A stretch of 64,000 nt of DNA from RFPW01 sp040401595 (GTDB taxonomy: Bacteria > Pseudomonadota > Gammaproteobacteria > Burkholderiales > Burkholderiaceae_E), in the NCBI GenBank assembly GCA_040401595.1, contig JBBAOE010000017.1, forward strand, positions 27,494 through 91,493, read 5' to 3'. Every line of letters starts with the position of its first letter. The first letter of the stretch is position 1. Below, piece after piece: positions 18,359 to 27,250 of this stretch. The notes beneath the pieces are model-generated. The model saw only the letters and a program-made list of their open reading frames with translations. It did not search any database and was not told the origin of the DNA. The position numbers and the translations under genes are program-made.

Positions 18359-19411
18359 TCAGGGGCGCGGTCCGGTTGGAAAGGGCCAAAGCCCCGAGGC
18401 CGATCGCCCTGACTGCTCAAAGACTGGCGCGGGTGCGGTTTTGGTCTTCGGAGCCTCGGCGGGGCTGTCCACCGCGACCACACGACCAACGCCGCTCGCA
18501 GGATCGGAAGACTTGGCGCTCGGCTCAGTCGCCCGCGCAGGTTTTGACGCCTGGGCCTGGGCCACCCGGGTCGTACGGGTCTTCCGGGGTACCGGTGCCA
18601 TTGCAGCAGTTGGATTGGCTTGGACCGGAGGTAACGCAACCCTGCGGCGAGCCGCTGGCGGCTTGGTCAGGACTGCAGGCGCCTCGGTCGCGGCAGCCTG
18701 AACGGCGGCACGTCGAACAATCGGTGCCCGCAGGCGTGCTGGCTTGGCAGGCGCAGCCGTTAGGATGCCTTTCGCGAGGGGTTTCGGCGCTGCTCGAGGG
18801 ACCATGACGGCTTTCTTCAAAGCAGTCTTGGCCGGTGCCGCCTTCACTGCCGCTTTTGGCGCAGCCTTCGCCGGTGCCGCCTTCACNNNNNNNNNNNNNN
18901 NNNNNNNNNNNNNNNNNNNNNNNNNNNNNNNNNNNNNNNNNNNNNNNNNNNNNNNNNNNNNNNNNNNNNNNNNNNNNNNNNNNNNNGCCTTGTCCTTCGA
19001 CTTGTCCTTCGCCTTGGCGGTCGACTGGGTCACCATCTTGTCAGCTGGTTTCGAGGTTGCCAGCACAGTCACTTTAGACGCCGCGACCTTCTTCGGCGTG
19101 ATCGGTGCGGTGGATTTACCCTGCGATTTTTTCTGGGCCTTGGCGACGCCAGCCTTGTCGAGCTTGGGTGCCGCACCCTTGACCTTCAAGGCCTTGACTG
19201 CTTTGATGGCCTTGGGGGACTTCACCGGCTTCGAGGCTTGAAGAGGAAGCTTTGCTGCTTTGGCAGCCCTGACCACTTCCGAGGCTTTGGGGGCTTTGAC
19301 AGGCTTTTCTGGCTTGGCAAGCTTGGAGAGCTTGGGAGACTTTTCAAGCTTCTCGGGCTTACCAGCTTTGGAGCCTTTTGACTTTACATCATCTTTTTTA
19401 GCACTCACCAT
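18359..19411 (-). CDS. histone H1-like / AlgP-like Lys-Ala-Pro-rich protein, interrupted by an assembly gap
   Basis: Low-complexity basic protein with no folded-domain signature: Lys/Ala/Pro-rich repeats such as KPEKPVKAPKA and VKAAPAKAAPKAA, resembling bacterial H1-like or AlgP-type DNA-binding proteins found next to nrdB in Burkholderiales. GAGGAG six bases before the ATG at 19411 supports the start. The gene contains 100 Ns at 18887-18986, placed exactly in the repetitive part, so its true length and frame continuity are unknown. The short unit GCCGGTGCCGCCTTCAC occurs twice just before the gap, which suggests that collapsed repeats caused the break. The acidic/Ser/Pro tail after the basic region is unusual for a pure H1 homologue. 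Confidence 0.75.
   Translation of the reverse strand: MVSAKKDDVKSKGSKAGKPEKLEKSPKLSKLAKPEKPVKAPKASEVVRAAKAAKLPLQASKPVKSPKAIKAVKALKVKGAAPKLDKAGVAKAQKKSQGKSTAPITPKKVAASKVTVLATSKPADKMVTQSTAKAKDKSKDKXXXXXXXXXXXXXXXXXXXXXXXXXXXXXXXXXXVKAAPAKAAPKAAVKAAPAKTALKKAVMVPRAAPKPLAKGILTAAPAKPARLRAPIVRRAAVQAAATEAPAVLTKPPAARRRVALPPVQANPTAAMAPVPRKTRTTRVAQAQASKPARATEPSAKSSDPASGVGRVVAVDSPAEAPKTKTAPAPVFEQSGRSASGLWPFPTGPRP
18887..18986. other. assembly gap of exactly 100 Ns
   Basis: A round 100-N run normally marks a scaffold join of unknown size. It falls within the repetitive H1-like coding region. Confidence 0.99.
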
Positions 19412-19457
19412 CGTATTCTCCTCGGTACATGCTCAAGGCATGATTAAAAAGAGTGGC

Positions 19458-20747
19458 TCAGTCCCAACTGAGCGCACCTCCGGTCTGGTACTCAATCACG
19501 CGAGTTTCAAAGAAATTCCGCTCCTTCTTCAAATCGATCATTTCGCTCATCCAGGGGAAGGGATTTTCTTCGGTCGCAAACATTGGCTCCAGGCCAATTT
19601 GCTGCGCTCGACGGTTTGCAATAAAACGCAAATACCCCTTGAACATTGGTGCGTTCAGTCCCAGAACACCACGTGGCATCGTGTCTTCTGCATATCGGTA
19701 TTCAAGTTCTACCGCCTGCAAAAATAAAGTTCGGATCTCTTCCTTGAAAGCTGCGGTCCAGAGATGGGGATTCTCGAGCTTGATGGTGTTGACCAGATCA
19801 ATTCCAAAATTACAGTGCATGGACTCATCACGCAGGATGTACATGTACTGCTCGGCGGCGCCCGTCATCTTGTTCTGCCGGCCTAGCGCAAGGATCTGCA
19901 CGAAACCGACATAGAAAAACAAGCCTTCCATCAGGCAGGAGAAAACGATCAGACTCTTCAGGAGCGCCTGATCCGTTTCCGGGGTACCGGTCTTGAAATG
20001 GGGGTCGGTGAGTGTGTCGATGAACGGAATCAGGAATTCATCTTTGTCCCGAATCGATTTGACTTCGTGATAGGCGTTGAAAATCTCGCCCTCTTCCAAC
20101 CCCAGTGATTCAACGATGTACTGGTAGGCGTGCGTGTGAATGGCCTCCTCGAACGCCTGACGCAGCAGGAACTGCCGGCACTCCGGCGCGGTAATGTGCC
20201 GGTAGGTGCCCAGGACAATGTTGTTGGCTGCGAGCGAATCCGCAGTGACAAAGAAACCCAGGTTGCGCCGCACGATCAGGCGCTCGTCGTCGGTCAGACC
20301 ATTCGGGTCCTTCCAGAGCGCGATGTCGCGACTCATGTTGATTTCCTGCGGCATCCAGTGGTTGGCGCAGCCCGCAAGATATTTGTCCCATGCCCATTTG
20401 TACTTGAACGGGACCAGCTGATTGACGTCTGCCCCCCCATTGATCACCCGCTTGTCATCGGCCCGAACCCGACGGGCTACCCCGCTGGGCTCTGCGGCGC
20501 CTTCTTGGGTTTCGAGCGACTGACCGTGCTGCTCATCGCGCGCTGCGCGTTCGAGAATCGGGAACGCGGCCATCGGCGAGCCGTTGAGGGCAGCGGTTCC
20601 AGAGCGCGCCGGAAACTGGGGTGCGGAATCCGCAACCGGCATGCCCCACTGCCCCGACCCTGCCGCGGCCGTTGCGGGCGGCGGGACTATCGGAGGAACT
20701 CGAATGGTGGCAGGAGCAGAGGGCGGCGCGTCATCCCAGGAAAGCAT
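19458..20747 (-). CDS. nrdB: class Ia ribonucleotide reductase small (radical) subunit
   Basis: Beta subunit of aerobic ribonucleotide reductase, supplying the radical for dNTP synthesis. 429 residues; residues 1 to about 95 are a Pro/Ala-rich extension beyond the family core, which starts near VNQLVPFKYKWAW. Metal ligands are visible in FEEAIHTHAYQY (Glu201, His204); Tyr208 occupies the place where Chlamydia-type class Ic enzymes have Phe, so a tyrosyl radical is likely. Later ligands lie in DESMHCNFGIDL. The core resembles the Chlamydia-like R2 branch rather than E. coli NrdB. It lies 109 bases downstream of nrdA, with AAGG before the ATG. Confidence 0.94.
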   Translation of the reverse strand: MLSWDDAPPSAPATIRVPPIVPPPATAAAGSGQWGMPVADSAPQFPARSGTAALNGSPMAAFPILERAARDEQHGQSLETQEGAAEPSGVARRVRADDKRVINGGADVNQLVPFKYKWAWDKYLAGCANHWMPQEINMSRDIALWKDPNGLTDDERLIVRRNLGFFVTADSLAANNIVLGTYRHITAPECRQFLLRQAFEEAIHTHAYQYIVESLGLEEGEIFNAYHEVKSIRDKDEFLIPFIDTLTDPHFKTGTPETDQALLKSLIVFSCLMEGLFFYVGFVQILALGRQNKMTGAAEQYMYILRDESMHCNFGIDLVNTIKLENPHLWTAAFKEEIRTLFLQAVELEYRYAEDTMPRGVLGLNAPMFKGYLRFIANRRAQQIGLEPMFATEENPFPWMSEMIDLKKERNFFETRVIEYQTGGALSWD

Positions 20748-20856
20748 ATTAAAACCTTATCATCCAATAGAACGTTGGTCAGTCCGCAGTGACACTGCAG
20801 TCAAACCAGAATCAATCAAAAATCTAAAAATATATAAAAAACAGAAAATTTCTGAA

Positions 20857-23800
20857 TTACTGACAGGCCTCACATTCCGGGTCATCGATCGCGCAGAACT
20901 TTGGCGAAGCACCTTCATCCTTGACACTGAAGCGATCGTTGGCCGATACGGCCCCCGCAGGGAAAGCACCTGCTGAAGTCGTTAAGCCGGCAGCCGTTGG
21001 CGCATCGGCCGTTCCGTATGAGAACCCGGCATGGCCACCTGGCTGGGCCGACACGGCATTGAGCTGTCCGACCCGATCACTGGTTGACTTCTCTGCCGAA
21101 GTCGCCGCTACCGTACGCAGGTAATACGTGGTCTTGAGACCACGCAGCCAGGCCATCTTGTAGGTGTCATCGAGTTTCTTGCCGGAGGCTCCAGCCATAT
21201 AAATGTTGAGCGACTGGGCCTGGTCGATCCACTTCTGACGCCGGGATGCACATTCCACCAGCCAGCTCGGATCGACCTCGAATGCCGTCGCATACAGCTG
21301 CTTGAGCTCGTCGGGAACGCGGTCGATTTTGGCCAGCGAACCGTCGAAATACTTGAGATCCGACACCATGACCTCGTCCCACAAACCCAGGCGCTTGAGG
21401 TCGCGCACGAGATGCTCATTGACAACGGTGAACTCGCCAGAAAGATTCGACTTGACGTAAAGGTTCTCGAACGTGGGTTCGATACAGGCCGACACGCCGA
21501 TGATGTTGCTGATCGTTGCGGTCGGTGCGATGGCAACGCAATTGCTGTTGCGCATGCCATGTTCGCGAATCCGTTCGCGCAGGCGATCCCAATCCAGGGT
21601 GCTGGAGCGATCGACCTCCAGATACCCCCCGCGTTGCTGCGCCAAAAGATCAAGCGAATCTTGGGGGAGGATTCCACGATCCCACAAGGAGCCCCGATAG
21701 CTGGAGTAGCGGCCGCGCTCCGCAGCGAGATCGGTGCTGGCCCAGTACGCGTGGTAGCAGACTGCTTCCATCGAACGGTCTGCGAACTCGACCGCCGCGG
21801 GGCTGGCATACGGGATACGCAACAGGTGCAGACAATCCTGAAACCCCATGATGCCCAAGCCGACCGGGCGATGCTTCAGGTTGGAATGACGAGCTTTAGC
21901 GACGGCGTAGTAGTTGATGTCGATAACGTTATCGAGCATGCGCATCGCGGTCTGGATGGTTCGACCCAGTTTGTCATGATCCAGCGCATATCGGGGGCGG
22001 CCGTCAGCATCCACTCCAATCTCGTGCAAATGCGCGAGCAGGTTGACCGAGCCGAGATTGCACACGGCAATTTCAGTCGCGCTGGTGTTGAGTGTGATCT
22101 CGGTACAGAGGTTGCTAGAATGCACCACCCCGACATGCTGCTGCGGTGACCGCAGGTTACAGGGATCCTTGAACGTCACCCAGGGATGCCCGGTCTCAAA
22201 CAGCATGCTGAGCATCCGCCGCCACAACTGCACGGCAGGCAGTTTGCGAAAGAGTTTCAGTTCTCCCCGTTCAGCCCGTGCTTCGTGGGCGACATACGCG
22301 GTCTCGAACGCCGTCCCAACCTTATCGTGCAGGTCCGGACAGTCACTGGGCGAAAAGAGCGTCCACTCCTGATTTTCCATCACCCGCTTCATGAACAAAT
22401 CGGGAATCCAGTTCGCCGTGTTCATGTCATGGGTGCGGCGGCGATCGTCGCCGGTGTTCTTGCGCAACTCCAGAAACTCTTCGATATCGAGGTGCCAGGT
22501 TTCAAGATACGCACAGACTGCGCCCTTGCGTTTACCCCCCTGGTTGACCGCAACGGCCGTATCGTTGACGACCTTCAGGAAGGGCACGACCCCCTGGCTC
22601 TTGCCATTGGTCCCTTTGATGTGACTGCCCAGCGCCCGCACGGCAGTCCAGTCGTTGCCCAAACCACCGGCAAATTTCGACAGCAGCGCATTTTCCTTGA
22701 TCGCCTCGTAGATGCCGTCCAGATCGTCGCCCACGGTGGTCAGGTAGCAACTCGAGAGCTGTGAACGGTGCGTCCCGGAGTTGAACAGCGTGGGCGTGCT
22801 CGACATGAAGTCAAACGACGACAGCAGTTCATAGAACTCGATGGCACGAGCCTCGCGATCGACTTCGCCCAGCGCGAGTCCCATCGCAACCCGCATGAAG
22901 AACGCCTGCGGCAATTCGATCCGCACATCCTGCACATGCAGGAAATAGCGGTCATACAAGGTCTGCAATCCCAGGTAGGTGAACTGCAGGTCACGCTCGG
23001 AACGCAGCGCCGCACCCATGCGCTGCAGGTCATAGCGGCCGAGCTCTTCATTGAGCAAACCCGCCTCGATCCCACGGCGCACAAAGAGCGGGAAATACTC
23101 GGCATAGCGCGTCGCCATATCGCCCTGAGCCACTTCCTCGCCAAGCACTTCCCGACGCACTGAATGCAACAATAGCCTGGCGCTGACCTGGGAGTAGGCG
23201 GGGTCGAGTTCTATGCGCGAGCGGGCTGCGAGAACGACCGACTTGTAGACCTCCTCGATCGGCACGCCATCGTAAATATTCTTGACCGTCTCGCCGAAGA
23301 TGGCCTGCGCATCCACCACGCCGTCAAAGCCAACGCAGGCGGCGGCAATCAACGCCCGCAAATCGCCTTGATTCAGCGGTCGACGGCTGCCCCCATCCAG
23401 CACATGCAGGAGGGGCTGTGCCACATCGGGTGCGCTGGCTGCGCGGGCCGCGCGTTCTTGCGCCCGTTTTTCCCGGTACAGGACGTAGGCCCGGGCAACC
23501 TCATGTTCTCCCGAACGCATCAAGGCCAGCTCGACCTGATCCTGTACATCCTCAATATGGAACGTTCCACCGGCAGGCTTGTTACGCACCAGGGAGTTCA
23601 CAACACCGCGGGTGAGTTGCTCGACCAGCTCGCGAATGCGGGCACTGGCAGCACCCTGCCCACCAGCGACCGCCAGGAAGGCCTTGGTCATCGCGATGGC
23701 GATCTTGGACGGCTCAAAGGGTACGACCGCGCCATTTCGGCGGATCACGCCGAAGTCCGAGATCCGCGCCGGATCGGTCAAGGCTGCGAGGCCGCCCAGC

Positions 23801-23880
23801 CCAGGTTCGGACGCTGAAATCCCGCGCCCGACGGAGCCAGAACGTTCAACCTGCAGGGGCTCGCCGACGCTATGCATCAT
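20857..23880 (-). CDS. nrdA: class Ia ribonucleotide reductase large subunit
   Basis: Catalytic alpha subunit, 1007 residues. An ATP-cone allosteric domain (about 38-140) begins VIRRNGAVVPFEPSKI. The barrel follows with SSCYLTTVGDDLDGI (active-site Cys), NLCTEITLNTS, and NSNCVAIAPTATISNIIG. The C-terminal tail DDPECEACQ holds the Cys pair that is re-reduced by thioredoxin. Two ATGs start the frame (23880 and 23877). It heads the nrdA-nrdB run; candidate control elements lie in the 194-base gap to ampD. Confidence 0.96.
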   Translation of the reverse strand: MMHSVGEPLQVERSGSVGRGISASEPGLGGLAALTDPARISDFGVIRRNGAVVPFEPSKIAIAMTKAFLAVAGGQGAASARIRELVEQLTRGVVNSLVRNKPAGGTFHIEDVQDQVELALMRSGEHEVARAYVLYREKRAQERAARAASAPDVAQPLLHVLDGGSRRPLNQGDLRALIAAACVGFDGVVDAQAIFGETVKNIYDGVPIEEVYKSVVLAARSRIELDPAYSQVSARLLLHSVRREVLGEEVAQGDMATRYAEYFPLFVRRGIEAGLLNEELGRYDLQRMGAALRSERDLQFTYLGLQTLYDRYFLHVQDVRIELPQAFFMRVAMGLALGEVDREARAIEFYELLSSFDFMSSTPTLFNSGTHRSQLSSCYLTTVGDDLDGIYEAIKENALLSKFAGGLGNDWTAVRALGSHIKGTNGKSQGVVPFLKVVNDTAVAVNQGGKRKGAVCAYLETWHLDIEEFLELRKNTGDDRRRTHDMNTANWIPDLFMKRVMENQEWTLFSPSDCPDLHDKVGTAFETAYVAHEARAERGELKLFRKLPAVQLWRRMLSMLFETGHPWVTFKDPCNLRSPQQHVGVVHSSNLCTEITLNTSATEIAVCNLGSVNLLAHLHEIGVDADGRPRYALDHDKLGRTIQTAMRMLDNVIDINYYAVAKARHSNLKHRPVGLGIMGFQDCLHLLRIPYASPAAVEFADRSMEAVCYHAYWASTDLAAERGRYSSYRGSLWDRGILPQDSLDLLAQQRGGYLEVDRSSTLDWDRLRERIREHGMRNSNCVAIAPTATISNIIGVSACIEPTFENLYVKSNLSGEFTVVNEHLVRDLKRLGLWDEVMVSDLKYFDGSLAKIDRVPDELKQLYATAFEVDPSWLVECASRRQKWIDQAQSLNIYMAGASGKKLDDTYKMAWLRGLKTTYYLRTVAATSAEKSTSDRVGQLNAVSAQPGGHAGFSYGTADAPTAAGLTTSAGAFPAGAVSANDRFSVKDEGASPKFCAIDDPECEACQ

Positions 23881-23941
23881 GGGAAAACTCTCATACCGAA
23901 AAGTGAATAAATTCCCGCACTTAGGCCGACTTTACAGGGGA

Positions 23942-23960
23942 TTTGGACATTCAGTCCAAA
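23942..23960. promoter_or_regulatory. perfect inverted repeat upstream of nrdA
   Basis: TTTGGAC and GTCCAAA flank a 5-base centre. Pairing can extend outward with mismatches into GGGGA/GTCCC. It lies 62 bases from the nrdA start. No U-tract follows on the minus strand, so it is more likely an operator or leader hairpin than a terminator. Confidence 0.4.
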
Positions 23961-23970
23961 GTCCCACGAA

Positions 23971-23984
23971 CACTAGCGGTAGTG
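23971..23984. promoter_or_regulatory. candidate NrdR-like palindrome CACTA-N4-TAGTG
   Basis: A perfect 5-bp inverted repeat, 90 bases upstream of nrdA. Spacing and arms resemble NrdR boxes, which usually occur in pairs about three helical turns apart. I could not identify a convincing second box, so the assignment is tentative. Confidence 0.35.
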
Positions 23985-24074
23985 GCTTGGAGCGAGTTAG
24001 GGCACCAAGTCTAGCGCCCACCAGTCAAAATCCGCAAGCAAAACAAACCCTAGAGTTGGGCGCAGAACAACGCG

Positions 24075-24680
24075 CTAGAACGGCCGATCCAGGCGCAACG
24101 CACCGAGACTTTTGTCAAGCCGATCCCAGTCAAACGACGCACCGGGATCGGTTTTCCGGCCAGGCGAAATGTCGCTATGCCCAGCAACCCAGACTAAAGG
24201 ATAGGATCGCTGCAGACACCGGATCAAGCGCACAAGAACGCTGTATTGATGGGCGCTATAGGGGATCTCCCCGGTCCCTTCGAGTTCGACACCGATCGAA
24301 AAATCATTGCAGCGCTCGCGCTCGAGAAATCGCGACTGCCCGGCATGCCAGGCCCGTGCACCACAGGCAGCGAACTGGGTGATCGTTCCATTGCGCTGAA
24401 TCAAAAAGTGCGCCGACACCCGAACCCCCGCCAAGGGCGCGAATGACGCATGGCCGTCGGGGTCCAGGGTGCCCATAAACAAGCGCTCGATCGCATCGCC
24501 ACCAAACTGCCCAGGCGGGAGACTGATGTGGTGAATGACGAGCAGATCAATCGTGACCCCGTCCGGGCGAGCATCCACATGCGGTGACCGCAGTTGCCGC
24601 ACAGCAGGCAACCAGCCATCGGCATCGACCTGCAGGCGACGCGACGGCAGACGGGGCTTAGACCATGGCTGAACCGTCAA
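24075..24680 (-). CDS. ampD: 1,6-anhydro-N-acetylmuramyl-L-alanine amidase
   Basis: Zinc amidase of the AmpD/N-acetylmuramoyl-L-alanine amidase type 2 family, cleaving anhydro-muropeptides in the cytoplasm during murein recycling. 201 residues, no signal peptide. Zn ligands and fold motifs: VIHHISLPPG, AHFLIQRNGTITQF, and GHSDISPGRKTDPG (His and Asp). The start is TTG at 24680 with GGGGA about 12 bases upstream; no in-frame ATG gives a sensible N-terminus. It follows the PP0621-like gene by 27 bases. Confidence 0.93.
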   Translation of the reverse strand: MTVQPWSKPRLPSRRLQVDADGWLPAVRQLRSPHVDARPDGVTIDLLVIHHISLPPGQFGGDAIERLFMGTLDPDGHASFAPLAGVRVSAHFLIQRNGTITQFAACGARAWHAGQSRFLERERCNDFSIGVELEGTGEIPYSAHQYSVLVRLIRCLQRSYPLVWVAGHSDISPGRKTDPGASFDWDRLDKSLGALRLDRPF

Positions 24681-24707
24681 CCGCGGATCCCCAGGACGTC
24701 AGTGCGC

Positions 24708-24962
24708 TCAGTGAGCGTCACGATGCGCTGCGCTGCAGTAGGCGCCGCCCTCCCCGATAACCCCTTCGGAGGCCGGAAAGTGCACGCCACAGTGGGCGCA
24801 GCGCAACATGGACTCGTCGGGCGCAGCCGCAGGGGCACTCGTGCGGTCGGACTCCCGGCGATCACGGTCATTACGGCGCAAGAGGTGCGACCGCCCCGAC
24901 AGGCTTTTCCATACGAGGAGGCTCAAGAACCCCAACACGATCCACATCAAGAACTTCGCCAC
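24708..24962 (-). CDS. PP0621-like small membrane protein with a zinc-ribbon motif
   Basis: 84 residues: an N-terminal membrane helix (about 4-20), a charged Arg/Asp linker, and a C-terminal treble-clef-like segment CAHCGVHFPASEG followed by a third Cys in GGAYCSAAHRDAH. Matches the PP0621 family found next to ampD and ypjD in betaproteobacteria. The Cys/His arrangement suggests one structural zinc. Function unknown. Confidence 0.8.
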   Translation of the reverse strand: MAKFLMWIVLGFLSLLVWKSLSGRSHLLRRNDRDRRESDRTSAPAAAPDESMLRCAHCGVHFPASEGVIGEGGAYCSAAHRDAH

Positions 24963-25021
24963 CGTCGATCGCTCCCGGTCGGTCTGCCCGCTTTAAAACA
25001 AAAATCGATGTGCCCTGCGGT

Positions 25022-25885
25022 TCAGGTCGGACCGCGACTGAGGATGACCTCAAAGACAAACCGGCTGCCCGCGTACGCAAACATCAGCAAGGTGAACCCG
25101 CCCAGGGTAAAGCGTAATGCCGTTCGCCCTCGCCAACCATGCAGCCGGCGACCGATCAGCAGCGTAGCGAACAGCGACCAGGCCAGCAGCGTGAAAACCG
25201 TCTTGTGGTCAAGTCGGAACGGGCGCCCAAACGCCGACTCCGAAAAGAAAATGCCCGTCAGCACCGTCAGACTCAAAAAGATAAAGCCCGCGTTGATCAG
25301 ACGAAACAGCAGGCGCTCGAGGGCCAACAGTGGCGGCAACGCCTCTACCCAGGCGCCCCAGGGCGCACCAGGCCCCCCTCCCGCCACAACCGAACCCAGC
25401 CGCGCTGGCGCCAGCAGTGCTCGCTCCGCCATCGCCATCAGGATCGACTGGAGCGCTGCGAGGGTCATGAACGAATACGCACACACCCCCAGCAACAGGT
25501 GGGGCACGAACAGCGGTGCGTCCGGAGGGGCCAGTCGGGCTCCCGGAAAGACCCCCGGCAGCCAGGCCACCGCAACCGCGACCGGCAGCACCAGCAACCA
25601 CAAGGCGCCCAATTGCACCGCCAGACTTTCAAGCCAGAGAATACCGACAGCAAGCCAGATGGCCGCCGACAACACATGGGCAAAGCCAAAGTGAGGCTCG
25701 CTTGCAGCCACAGGCAACACCAACGAAACGCCCTGAATCAGCAGCGCAGCCAGCACGATCCATCGCTGTGGCAAGACTGCGCCACCCGCTCTGGGCAAGG
25801 CAGCGCCCTCCAGCGCTCGAGGCCAGGAAAGCCGCCAGGCGAGTGCATAGAGAAGTGCGGGCAATCCGTACAGTAAGATCGACAT
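25022..25885 (-). CDS. ypjD: YpjD/CcsA-like cytochrome c assembly membrane protein
   Basis: 287-residue polytopic membrane protein of the CcsA/CcmC-like heme-handling family, with about eight helices. Candidate heme-ligand histidines lie in VPHLLLGVCAYSF, RLDHKTVFTLLAW and GRRLHGWRGR, the usual YpjD pattern. Its exact role is unresolved; heme delivery or cytochrome c biogenesis is the family inference, relevant here because the window encodes many c-hemes. Start ATG at 25885 is only 18 bases from the divergent ffh start, so its promoter must overlap ffh coding sequence. Confidence 0.88.
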   Translation of the reverse strand: MSILLYGLPALLYALAWRLSWPRALEGAALPRAGGAVLPQRWIVLAALLIQGVSLVLPVAASEPHFGFAHVLSAAIWLAVGILWLESLAVQLGALWLLVLPVAVAVAWLPGVFPGARLAPPDAPLFVPHLLLGVCAYSFMTLAALQSILMAMAERALLAPARLGSVVAGGGPGAPWGAWVEALPPLLALERLLFRLINAGFIFLSLTVLTGIFFSESAFGRPFRLDHKTVFTLLAWSLFATLLIGRRLHGWRGRTALRFTLGGFTLLMFAYAGSRFVFEVILSRGPT

Positions 25886-25903
25886 TTCACTAGTCTACCG
25901 CTC

Positions 25904-27250
25904 ATGCTCGACACTCTGTCCCAACGGCTCGCTCGCGTCGTCAAGACGATCAAGGGGGAGGCTCGCCTCACCGAAGCCAACACCGATGCCATGCTGCGCG
26001 AAATCCGCATCGCGCTGCTCGAGGCCGATGTTGCGCTGCCGGTCGTTCGCGAATTTATCAGCCGGGTCAAAGAGAAGGCGCTCGGCCAGGAAGTCCTGCA
26101 AAGCCTGACCCCTGGCCAGGCGCTGGTCGGCGTGGTGCACCGCGAACTGACGACGCTGATGGGCGGGCAGACGGCCGAACTCAACCTCGCCACCACGCCA
26201 CCCGCCATCATTCTGATGGCCGGACTCCAGGGCGCGGGCAAAACCACGACCGTGGGCAAGCTGGCCAAGCGCCTGCGGGCGCAGAAGCGCAAAGTGCTCA
26301 CCGTCTCCTGTGACGTCTATCGCCCGGCCGCCATTGAACAGCTAAAAACCGTAACGGCCCAGGTCGATGCCGACTGGTTCCCGTCGACTCCGGACCAGAA
26401 GCCCGTCGACATCGCCCGCGCCGCCATGCATTGGGCGCGCACGCATTATCACGATGTCCTGCTGGTCGATACGGCGGGGCGCCTGGGGATTGATGCCGAG
26501 ATGATGGCCGAGATCCGCGCGCTTCACGAGACGCTCCAGCCGATCGAAACCCTCTTTGTGGTCGACGCCATGCAGGGCCAGGACGCGGTCAACACTGCTC
26601 GGGCCTTTGGCGAAGCGCTTCCGCTTACGGGCATCGTCCTCACCAAGCTGGATGGCGATTCGCGCGGCGGCGCGGCCCTGTCGGTACGCCATGTCACCGG
26701 CAAACCGATCAAATTCGTGGGCATCGGCGAAAAACTTGACGGACTCGATGCGTTTCACCCCGACCGGATGGCGCAACGCGTCCTCGGGATGGGCGATATC
26801 GTCGCGCTCGTCGAAGAAGCGCAGAAAGGGATCGATCAGGCAGCGGCGGAAAAACTGGCTGCCAAGCTCAAGAGCGGCAATCGTTTTGATCTCTCGGACT
26901 TTCTCTCGCAGTTGCAGCAGATGGGCAAGATGGGTGGTCTATCGTCGCTGGTCGATAAGCTGCCGTCGCAATTTCAGCAGGCGGCAGCCGGCGCGGATAT
27001 GAATAAGGCCGAGCGCGAGATGCGGCGCATGACCGGCATCATCCAGTCCATGACGCCGCAGGAACGGGCCAAGCCCGAATTGCTCAAAGCGAGCCGCAAG
27101 CGCCGGATCGCAGCCGGTGCCGGCGTGCAGGTTCAGGAGGTCAATCGCTTGCTGACGCAATACGATCAGATGGCCACGATGATGAAAAAGGTCCAGAAAG
27201 GTGGCCTGAAAAACCTCATGCGCGGGATGCGGGGCATGATGGGTGGCTGA
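25904..27250 (+). CDS. ffh: signal recognition particle protein Ffh
   Basis: SRP54 GTPase that, with 4.5S RNA, targets nascent membrane proteins to FtsY. 448 residues with N domain, G domain (P-loop GLQGAGKTTTVGK near residue 107; DTAGR near 187; TKLDGDSRGG) and a Met-rich M domain ending MRGMRGMMGG. N-terminus MLDTLSQRLARVVK is canonical. It overlaps uvrA by 8 bases, so uvrA translation is probably coupled to ffh. Confidence 0.96.
   Translation: MLDTLSQRLARVVKTIKGEARLTEANTDAMLREIRIALLEADVALPVVREFISRVKEKALGQEVLQSLTPGQALVGVVHRELTTLMGGQTAELNLATTPPAIILMAGLQGAGKTTTVGKLAKRLRAQKRKVLTVSCDVYRPAAIEQLKTVTAQVDADWFPSTPDQKPVDIARAAMHWARTHYHDVLLVDTAGRLGIDAEMMAEIRALHETLQPIETLFVVDAMQGQDAVNTARAFGEALPLTGIVLTKLDGDSRGGAALSVRHVTGKPIKFVGIGEKLDGLDAFHPDRMAQRVLGMGDIVALVEEAQKGIDQAAAEKLAAKLKSGNRFDLSDFLSQLQQMGKMGGLSSLVDKLPSQFQQAAAGADMNKAEREMRRMTGIIQSMTPQERAKPELLKASRKRRIAAGAGVQVQEVNRLLTQYDQMATMMKKVQKGGLKNLMRGMRGMMGG

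Noticed and set aside
18744..19241. 165-codon plus-strand frame rich in Ala and Phe
   Set aside because: Complement of the Lys/Ala repeats of the H1-like gene, and interrupted by Ns.
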